Shown: one piece after another, positions 1-5,148 of the stretch
Layout of the letters: each line of letters opens with the position of its first letter
How positions within the stretch are numbered: position 1 is the stretch's first letter
Source: Verrucomicrobiota bacterium
GTDB lineage: Bacteria; Verrucomicrobiota; Verrucomicrobiia; Limisphaerales; UBA9464
Direction: 5' to 3'
Assembly: GCA_026397675.1 (NCBI GenBank)
Contig: JAPLUH010000221.1
Coordinates: 1 to 10,729 of the forward strand
DNA length: 10,729 bases
Program-made: the position numbers and the translations under genes
Notes under the pieces: generated by a model
Seen by the model: only the letters and a program-made list of their open reading frames with translations
What the model was told of the DNA's origin: nothing
Databases searched by the model: none

Positions 1-1422
1 GCGACGACCGATCCGGAGAAGGTTCTGCCCACGATTCTGAGTCGATGTCAGAGGTTTGATCTTCGCCGGATTCCTGCCGCACTCATCGTCAAGCATCTGG
101 CTTGGATCGCCGAGCAAGAGAAGGTCTCGATCGATCCGGACGCCCTCTTGGCCATCGCCCGTGGTGCGGACGGCGGCATGAGGGATGCCGAGTCGACTCT
201 GGACCAGTTGATCAGCTTTTGCGGTGACCGGATTGTCGAATCCGATGTGTTGTCGATGTTCGGCTTGGCGGCCCGTGCTCAGCTCATGCAGCTGGTGGAC
301 GCGCTTCTGGAGGGCGATATTGCCACCACCTTGCGGCTTCTGGAGGAGCTGACCAGTTCCGGTAAAGACTTGGGGCGTCTGCTGGCGGACTTGCTCAATC
401 ATTTCCGCAATTTGTTGCTCTTTCTGGTTTCCGGGTCCGAGGCGGGTTTGCTCAATGTCAGTGAAGCCGAGATGGGGGCACTCACTCGACAGGCCAAACA
501 CATCGACGCGGACGCCCTGACTCGAGTGATGGAGGTGTTGAGTTCGGCCGAGGGGCGTCAACGAGAGGTGGCTTCCAAGCGCATCTTCATGGAGGTGACG
601 TTGCTCAAGGTGATCCAAGCCCGCGAGGCCACGAGCCTTGATGCCGTGCTCAAGCAATTGAAGGCGATGCGGGATCAGGTTCCGGCGGGTCCTGCGGTGG
701 CAGTGCCTGCAGCGTCGGCAACGAAGGTGAACTCCGCAGCCCCAGTGACGCCGCCGGCCCCCGTGGTTACCCCTACCGTAGTGGCCCCTACAGTGGTATC
801 CCCGCCGGTCAACCCGCCGTTGCCGAAACCTCCAGCGGCGTCGGTTCCGTCAGTGGCTCCAGTCGTCAACCCGCCGGCCGCCGCCATCTCTTCGCTCCCG
901 ATTCCGAGTGGACCGGCCAAATCGCCGTTAGATTCGGCCCCGTTACTGTCGGAGAGTTCCCAGACGATCGAAGCGATCTGGCAGGTATTGATGGCGCAAT
1001 TGCCTCACAGTGAGGGGCTCCTTCGGGCAGCGCTGCAACAGAGTCGCGCGGAGAGTTGGTTGCGCGAAACATTGACCATCGCTCATCCCCCTGAAGCCTA
1101 TCTCGATACCGCTCGGAACATTGGTACCCTGCAAACGGTGCTTCAGACCATCACCGGCAAGAGGGTGACGTTGCGTTTTGTGGTCTCGGAGAGTCTTTCA
1201 GTTCCGGAGCCGGTGGTCCCTGTATTGAGCCCTGCGACCTCACCCCGGGAAAGCGCCCGACCCTCCGCGTCCGAGGTGAAGCCAACGGAGGCCAAACCCA
1301 AAGCGGGGGCACCGGTTTTGTTGAACAAGGATGAATTCCTCAACGACCCGCTGATCCGTCAGGCATTGGAAGTCTTCAAGGGGCGGATCATGGAAGTTCG
1401 GGGACCCTCTGAAGCCAGTTGA
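1..1422 (+). CDS. dnaX: DNA polymerase III subunit gamma/tau (5' part outside window)
   Basis: This is the clamp-loader ATPase subunit of DNA polymerase III, which loads the sliding clamp and tethers polymerases at the fork. The frame is open from base 1, so the gene enters from the left; 473 residues are visible. The first visible residues, ATDPEKVLPTILSRCQRF, contain the family's SRC (arginine-finger) motif at residues 13-15. Next come the lid region (DGGMRDAESTLDQL, about 58-71) and the helical collar domain to about 215. A Pro/Ala/Val-rich linker spans about 220-320. A folded C-terminal segment follows (about 323-395), and the protein ends with a DPLIRQALEVFKGRIMEV tail typical of many DnaX proteins. 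The TTG at 148 is an internal codon, not the start. No A-rich slippery heptamer of the Escherichia coli type is visible, so a programmed short gamma form is not supported here. The N-terminal Walker A region lies outside the window. It is followed by ybaB and recR, a classic neighbourhood. Confidence 0.95.
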   Translation, partial: ATTDPEKVLPTILSRCQRFDLRRIPAALIVKHLAWIAEQEKVSIDPDALLAIARGADGGMRDAESTLDQLISFCGDRIVESDVLSMFGLAARAQLMQLVDALLEGDIATTLRLLEELTSSGKDLGRLLADLLNHFRNLLLFLVSGSEAGLLNVSEAEMGALTRQAKHIDADALTRVMEVLSSAEGRQREVASKRIFMEVTLLKVIQAREATSLDAVLKQLKAMRDQVPAGPAVAVPAASATKVNSAAPVTPPAPVVTPTVVAPTVVSPPVNPPLPKPPAASVPSVAPVVNPPAAAISSLPIPSGPAKSPLDSAPLLSESSQTIEAIWQVLMAQLPHSEGLLRAALQQSRAESWLRETLTIAHPPEAYLDTARNIGTLQTVLQTITGKRVTLRFVVSESLSVPEPVVPVLSPATSPRESARPSASEVKPTEAKPKAGAPVLLNKDEFLNDPLIRQALEVFKGRIMEVRGPSEAS

Positions 1423-1529
1423 CCTACCCCTCAGAGTCCAATCATCGACCCCAGAGGTTGCCTCGAGAGGGATCTCTCGTTCAGACTGCCGCCAGACAGG
1501 ATAACAATTTTAGTTCGTAACCACACACT
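1423..1529 (+). promoter_or_regulatory. dnaX-ybaB intergenic region with small hairpin
   Basis: The 107-base gap contains a perfect 6-bp hairpin, CGAGAG (1464-1469), loop GGAT, CTCTCG (1474-1479). Only two T residues follow it, so it is a weak candidate for an intrinsic terminator. Downstream is the only AT-rich tract of the gap (about 1501-1515), a plausible place for a promoter -10 region for ybaB-recR. I could not match a convincing -35/-10 pair. No Shine-Dalgarno sequence precedes the ybaB ATG. Confidence 0.25.
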
Positions 1530-1841
1530 ATGAGCAGCGTTGGAAAACTCATGCGGCAGGCACAGCGCATCCAGCAGCAGATGGAGACCGTTCAAGCGTC
1601 CATCGCGCAGAAGACCATCGAAACCACCTCGGGTGGCGGAGCCGTCAAAGTGGTCGTTTCTGGAGATGGTCAGCTAAAGGCCATTCACATCAACCCGGAT
1701 GCGGTGAACAAGGACGACGTGGCATTCTTGGAAGATCTCTTGCTGACGGCGATCAACCAAGGGCTCACCCAGGCCAAGGAGATCTCCAATAAGGAGATGG
1801 GTTCGGTGACCCAGGGATTTGGTCTTCCGGGGATGTTCTGA
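1530..1841 (+). CDS. ybaB: YbaB/EbfC family nucleoid-associated protein
   Basis: This is a small DNA-binding protein of 103 residues, the usual length for the YbaB/EbfC family. Family members form dimers with a tweezer-like shape, bind DNA and associate with the nucleoid. The visible features are an N-terminal helix rich in Gln and Met (MRQAQRIQQQMETVQ, about 8-22), then a central beta region with the family hallmark GGGAVKVVVSGDGQLKAIHI (about 35-54). A second helix follows (DDVAFLEDLLLTAINQGL, about 62-79), and the tail ends in GFGLPGMF, a common C-terminal signature. The ATG at 1530 gives the standard N-terminus but has no clear Shine-Dalgarno sequence. It sits between dnaX and recR, as in many bacteria, with only 15 bases before recR. 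The exact cellular role of this family is still loosely defined. Confidence 0.95.
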   Translation: MSSVGKLMRQAQRIQQQMETVQASIAQKTIETTSGGGAVKVVVSGDGQLKAIHINPDAVNKDDVAFLEDLLLTAINQGLTQAKEISNKEMGSVTQGFGLPGMF

Positions 1842-1848
1842 ACCCCGG
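1827..1848 (+). other. GC-rich hairpin spanning the ybaB stop codon
   Basis: CCGGGG (1827-1832) pairs with CCCCGG (1843-1848) around a 10-base loop that holds the ybaB stop codon (1839-1841). It lies just upstream of the recR start at 1857, in the place where a ribosome-binding site would be expected. It could affect translation of recR by coupling to ybaB. This is inference from base pairing only. Confidence 0.3.
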
Positions 1849-1856
1849 CTGATGCG

Positions 1857-2459
1857 ATGACCGAGTTGCCCCTTCCGATTCAGGCGTTGGTCCTCGCGCT
1901 CAAATCGTTGCCTGGGATTGGACCGCGTTCGGCCGAGAGGTTGGCGCTCCATGTCATCCAGATGGAGCCGGAGCGGGTTCGAGTTCTGTCCGAAGCATTA
2001 ATGTTTGCCCGCGAGCGCATTGTTGCCTGTGAGCGCTGTGGGGGACTGACCGAGTGTCAACCGTGCCGAATTTGTTCCGATGGCCTGCGCGATGCTGGGT
2101 TGCTCTGTGTGGTCGAACGACCTACGGACATCTTGAGTTTTGAAAAATCCGGTGCCTTCCGAGGTAAGTATCACGTTTTGGGAGGTAAATTGAGCCCGCT
2201 GGACGGCGTCGGCCCAGAAGACCTTCGGATCCGCGAGTTGGAAGCCCGCATGTCGGAGGGCCCTGTTCGTGAGGTGGTGGTGGCGTTGTCTGGAGATGTC
2301 GAGGGGGAGGCAACCGCCCACTACATCCGACAGCGTCTGGCCGGAGTCGGTGCACGCATTACCCGACTGGCTCAAGGGCTGCCGGCCGGAGCGGGTTTGG
2401 AATACGCCGACGAGCTCACCTTAAGCCGTGCCCTGGAGGGTCGACGCGAATTTTCATGA
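1857..2459 (+). CDS. recR: Recombination mediator RecR
   Basis: RecR acts with RecO (and RecF) to load RecA on SSB-coated single-stranded DNA during gap repair. The 200-residue length is standard. Domains in order are: a helix-hairpin-helix (LPGIGPRSAERLALHV, 18-33); a zinc finger with C58, C61, C70 and C73, plus an extra C67; and a Toprim domain with VERPTD (86-91) and the conserved block around GDVEGEATAHYI (146-157). KYHVLGGKLSPLDGVGP (104-120) is a highly conserved RecR stretch. The C-terminal GLPAGAGLEYADELTL (174-189) is the usual end motif. It follows ybaB by 15 bases, and its TGA overlaps the ATG of the next gene as ATGA at 2456-2459, so the genes are probably co-transcribed and translationally coupled. 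No strong Shine-Dalgarno sequence is visible. Confidence 0.97.
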   Translation: MTELPLPIQALVLALKSLPGIGPRSAERLALHVIQMEPERVRVLSEALMFARERIVACERCGGLTECQPCRICSDGLRDAGLLCVVERPTDILSFEKSGAFRGKYHVLGGKLSPLDGVGPEDLRIRELEARMSEGPVREVVVALSGDVEGEATAHYIRQRLAGVGARITRLAQGLPAGAGLEYADELTLSRALEGRREFS

Positions 2460-3073
2460 ATGCCTCACGAGTACCGAAAGCCGTCGTTTTTGACTTGGGC
2501 AAAGTGCTTCTCGATTTCGATTACGGAATCCTCGCCCGTCGCATGGCAAGCCAGTCCAGCCTCTCTGCCGAGGAGATCCTGAGGGTGGTCAACCAGACCC
2601 CGCTTCTGCATCGCTACGAGACGGGCCTCATCAGCGACCGTGAGTTTTATGAAGCCGTGGTGACGGCGACCGGATTTCGTGGTGCTGAAGAAGAGTTTCT
2701 AAATTGGTTTGGCGATATTTTCACTGAGATCACCCCGATGGTGGAGCTTCAGAGGCAGTTGGTCTGTAGGGGCATTCCCACTTACGTTTTTTCCAACACC
2801 AATGCGCAGGCCATCCGCCACGTGCGCAAATCCTTTGACTTCTATGGCCAGTTCACCGGAGAAGTGTTGTCCTACGAGGTTCGCTCCATGAAGCCAGACA
2901 GCCGCATTTATGAGGCTGTGGAGGGTCTCTCCGGATTCACCGGCAACGACTTGCTCTATCTGGACGACCGTCCTGAAAATATCGCCGCTGGAGACTCCCG
3001 TGGATGGCAGGCATGGATTCATGCGGATTCTGTGGAAACGGTCTCCCGTGTCTCGGCCCTAATGGGGCTTTGA
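2456..3073 (+). CDS. HAD-superfamily hydrolase, subfamily IA, YihX-like
   Basis: A 205-residue phosphatase-like protein of the haloacid dehalogenase superfamily, probably cytosolic. Motif I is VFDLGKVLLDFD (11-22), with presumed nucleophile D13. The usual second Asp of DxD is replaced by Gly (D-L-G), as in the YihX-type branch, whose Escherichia coli member dephosphorylates sugar phosphates such as glucose-1-phosphate. Motif II is FSNTNA (112-117), motif III is MKPDSRIYEA (145-154, K146), and motif IV is LYLDDRPENIAAG (167-179, D170 and D171). A helical cap lies between motifs I and II (about 25-95). The ATG overlaps the recR stop by 4 bases. Nothing in the context fixes the substrate, and the link to DNA repair may be only positional. 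The family assignment is secure; the specific reaction is not known. Confidence 0.9.
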   Translation: MNASRVPKAVVFDLGKVLLDFDYGILARRMASQSSLSAEEILRVVNQTPLLHRYETGLISDREFYEAVVTATGFRGAEEEFLNWFGDIFTEITPMVELQRQLVCRGIPTYVFSNTNAQAIRHVRKSFDFYGQFTGEVLSYEVRSMKPDSRIYEAVEGLSGFTGNDLLYLDDRPENIAAGDSRGWQAWIHADSVETVSRVSALMGL

Positions 3074-3187
3074 GCCTCCGACCGATCTTCTCCCGAAAAT
3101 CTTTTCGCCGAATTTGTAGTTCGGTCTTCCGGTTCGCGCCTCGCTGGATTTGTGGATTTTAAAATCCTGCAATTCGGCGCGGCGGCC
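3074..3187. terminator. Convergent-gene junction with inverted repeats, possible bidirectional terminator
   Basis: This is the gap between the plus-strand HAD gene and the minus-strand CoaB-like gene, whose ends face each other. It contains a perfect 14-bp palindrome, GGATTTTAAAATCC (3154-3167). A longer inverted repeat also pairs CGCCGAATTTGTAG (3106-3119) with CTGCAATTCGGCG (3167-3179), with one bulge and one mismatch. There are short T runs on both strands. The location suggests transcription termination from both sides, but neither arm has a classic GC stem followed by a long T tract. Confidence 0.35.
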
Positions 3188-3835
3188 TTAATGGCGGAGG
3201 TGATCGGCCAGCCAATGGTTCAGTGCGGCGCTGTCATCGAGGTGCTGCTCGCTGTCCACGGTGAGCCAGCAGAACCCAGAGCCATAGGCCGGACCGTTGG
3301 CGATCACGGCATTGGAGCGGCCAGTTTCCAATTGGTGTCGGGCCCGGGCCAAGACTTCGGCACGAGATCCATCGACTTCGTATTTCCAGCCAGTGATCCA
3401 GGCCTTGGGATAAAGGTCGCGCAGTTGGGGTAAGATCTTTGGGGTGGGTCGGAGTTCGCTCAGAAGGACGCCGTCTCGGGTCGAATACTTGCCCGACTGC
3501 AGGCGCAGCAGAGTTCCGTCGGGCTCCCGGCGATAAACCGCGCCGATCTCAAAATCACCAACGGCCGCTGCTTGGAAAATGGCCACTGGCTCGGGGGTGG
3601 CATGGGTCTGAAAGCAGGTCAGGAGTTCGTGGGAGGTTCCGAATCGCTCGGTGCTGACTGCGTGCAGTGCGGGGGCAGCCGTGGCGGTGCGGCTACGCAG
3701 CAGAAGGACGTCATGGCCGCAGCCAGCGAGGTGATTAGCTAACTGGGTTCCCAGGGTGCCGGTCGAGTGATTGGTCAATCGACGGACCGCATCCAGGGGT
3801 TCCACGGTGGGGCCCGCTGTGACGATGCAACGCAT
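3188..3835 (-). CDS. coaB: CoaB-type domain protein (phosphopantothenate-cysteine ligase-like), stand-alone
   Basis: A 215-residue protein matching the C-terminal (CoaB) half of bifunctional CoaBC, which joins 4'-phosphopantothenate and cysteine in coenzyme A synthesis. The visible signatures are CIVTAGPTVEPLDAVRRLTN (3-22), NHSTGTLG (22-29, with the Asn used for the acyl-cytidylate intermediate in CoaBC), AAAVGDF (89-95), SGKYSTRDG (114-122), RPTPKIL (129-135) and NAVIANGP (175-182). No CoaC flavoprotein domain is fused or adjacent. Two features are odd. The usual KIKK-type motif is replaced by a GKYS region reached after a longer loop, and the TPDIL-type motif has Lys instead of Asp. Catalysis may still work (K116 is a candidate Lys), or the protein may be a diverged paralogue. 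It begins 11 bases after the AttH-like stop, with a weak AAGG upstream, so it is probably the last gene of that operon. Confidence 0.75.
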   Translation of the reverse strand: MRCIVTAGPTVEPLDAVRRLTNHSTGTLGTQLANHLAGCGHDVLLLRSRTATAAPALHAVSTERFGTSHELLTCFQTHATPEPVAIFQAAAVGDFEIGAVYRREPDGTLLRLQSGKYSTRDGVLLSELRPTPKILPQLRDLYPKAWITGWKYEVDGSRAEVLARARHQLETGRSNAVIANGPAYGSGFCWLTVDSEQHLDDSAALNHWLADHLRH

Positions 3836-3846
3836 GGGGGCGGACC

Positions 3847-5148
3847 TTAGGACCTTTGGGTGCCTGTTGCCACGTTGGCGTTAGTGGTTTTCTGGCCTGT
3901 GCCTGTGCCTGTGCCTGTGCCGGGCACGGCTCGCCGCAAGTGGCCGGCGTAGCCGGTCATTTCCACGAAGGCGCGGCCGATTTCTTTGCCTTGGGCGTCG
4001 AGGACGCGGCAGGCGCCTTCCCAGTAGGGCACGCCGGCGATGCCGCCGGAGAGTTCTTGGTCGGCGCAGAGGGGTTCGATGCGCAGGGTGGGCCCGGGGC
4101 GGCCATCGGGCTCGGGCACGGTGAGCAGGACGGTCGCCGGATAGGTGCCGCCGGAGCGCGGGCTCTTCCATTGGCCTTCGCCGCGCCAGGTGAACCGGTC
4201 GGGGCCCCACTGCGACACGCGGCCGTCCTTCCCGATCCAGGCCACGGTGGAGAACGCATCGGTGCTGCCGTCGTCGCGGCGCATCCGGTAAGCCATCAAC
4301 TCACGGCCGTCGAAGAACTGAATGCTCGTCCAGTCCCAGCCCACCTGGCCTTCGCCGAGTTGGCTGCTGCTGAGTTCATGGTCCATCCAGGCCTCGCCTT
4401 CGATGCGCTCGGTCTTGGATCCGCGTCGGAGTTCACCGCTGACCGCGAGCCGGGGGAAGGTCAAGTAGTGGCTGGCCGCCGAGGGTTCACGGGCCTTGCG
4501 CGAGACACCATTGGTGCCGAAGACCACCAGGGGTTTCTTCGGCGTCAGGCTCATGCGCCAGAACAAGTCGGCCTGGATGCCGCCCCGCAATTCGACCTTT
4601 GGCTGGCCTTGGGCGTCCGGACCCAGGTCTTTGAGGGACCAATTGCCGTTACGGACGTCGAGGCGATTCGTGGCAGCCTGGGCGTCCCAGCCTCGGCGGT
4701 TCAGGCGTTCCTCATGACTAAAGGTTCCGGTGGCCACATCGAGCCAGGCCATGTGGGCCAGGAAAAATTCGTCCGTGGCGAAGAGGGGCGTGGCGGAGGT
4801 GGGGGGCGTGAGGGACTGGGATGGGGTATTGGTGTTAGTTTTGCGGTCTCCGGCTCGTCGAAAGAAAGTGGCTTGGAACCCGTGCCGTTGACCGCCTTCA
4901 GAGGTCAGGTGGCCTGTAATGTACCACCACTCGATCTTGTATTCGGGATGACTTCCATGGTCGGCCGGGAACTCAAAAATGCGTCCGGGTTGGGGGAGGG
5001 CGAATTCTGGGCGGCTCAGTGAAGGGGGCTCGGCTTCCAAGAGGTCGAGACCCGCGATTCCCAGGACTATCACTCCCAGTATCCAGAGGCGTAGGGGCAG
5101 CCACGGGTCGTTCATCGAGAATTGAGGAGTCGGGAACATGGGAATCAT
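3847..5148 (-). CDS. AttH/CrtC-like lipocalin-fold protein (carotenoid 1,2-hydratase family)
   Basis: A 433-residue protein. The start at 5148 is chosen because its ATG overlaps the permease stop as ATGA (5145-5148); the frame stays open upstream, but only inside the permease gene. ATGs at 5139 and 5115 are alternatives. A hydrophobic stretch (LWILGVIVLGIAGLDLLEA, about 21-39) suggests a signal peptide or membrane anchor and location in the envelope. Family motifs are EWWYITGHL (73-81), AHMAWLDVATGTF (131-143), GEAWMDHELSSSQ (251-263), GWDWTSIQFFDG (270-281) and YWEGACRVLD (375-384). The last conserved block is GRAFVEMTGYAG (391-402). This is the two-lobed fold shared by AttH and carotenoid hydratase. 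Next to an ABC ATPase and FtsX permease, an AttH-like role in envelope export is more likely than carotenoid hydration. A Thr/Pro-rich loop (about 104-122) and a Thr-Gly repeat tail (410-418) are local oddities. The ligand is unknown. Confidence 0.85.
   Translation of the reverse strand: MIPMFPTPQFSMNDPWLPLRLWILGVIVLGIAGLDLLEAEPPSLSRPEFALPQPGRIFEFPADHGSHPEYKIEWWYITGHLTSEGGQRHGFQATFFRRAGDRKTNTNTPSQSLTPPTSATPLFATDEFFLAHMAWLDVATGTFSHEERLNRRGWDAQAATNRLDVRNGNWSLKDLGPDAQGQPKVELRGGIQADLFWRMSLTPKKPLVVFGTNGVSRKAREPSAASHYLTFPRLAVSGELRRGSKTERIEGEAWMDHELSSSQLGEGQVGWDWTSIQFFDGRELMAYRMRRDDGSTDAFSTVAWIGKDGRVSQWGPDRFTWRGEGQWKSPRSGGTYPATVLLTVPEPDGRPGPTLRIEPLCADQELSGGIAGVPYWEGACRVLDAQGKEIGRAFVEMTGYAGHLRRAVPGTGTGTGTGQKTTNANVATGTQRS
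3895..3921. repeat. Hexanucleotide tandem repeat in the AttH-like gene
   Basis: Four and a half perfect copies of GCCTGT (plus strand) run from 3895 to 3921. On the coding strand they read GGCACA and encode alternating Gly-Thr near the C-terminus, just after the last conserved block. Because the unit is six bases, copy-number change would lengthen or shorten the tail without a frameshift. Confidence 0.95.

Noticed and set aside
148..150. TTG at 148 as the start of dnaX
   Set aside because: The frame stays open to base 1 and encodes conserved DnaX sequence, including the SRC motif, so the gene continues to the left of the window.
1499..1510. Twelve-base match to the right half of the lac operator (GGATAACAATTT)
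   Set aside because: The left half of the operator is absent and there is no LacI-type context, so it is probably coincidence in an AT-rich promoter-like tract.
3895..3921. Hexanucleotide repeat as a CRISPR or satellite array
   Set aside because: The units are contiguous six-base copies with no spacers, inside a coding region.
3856..5022. 388-codon plus-strand open frame opposite the AttH-like gene
   Set aside because: It is a shadow on the opposite strand of a well-supported gene. It is rich in Ala, Gly and His runs with no recognisable domain, as expected from GC-rich antisense sequence.
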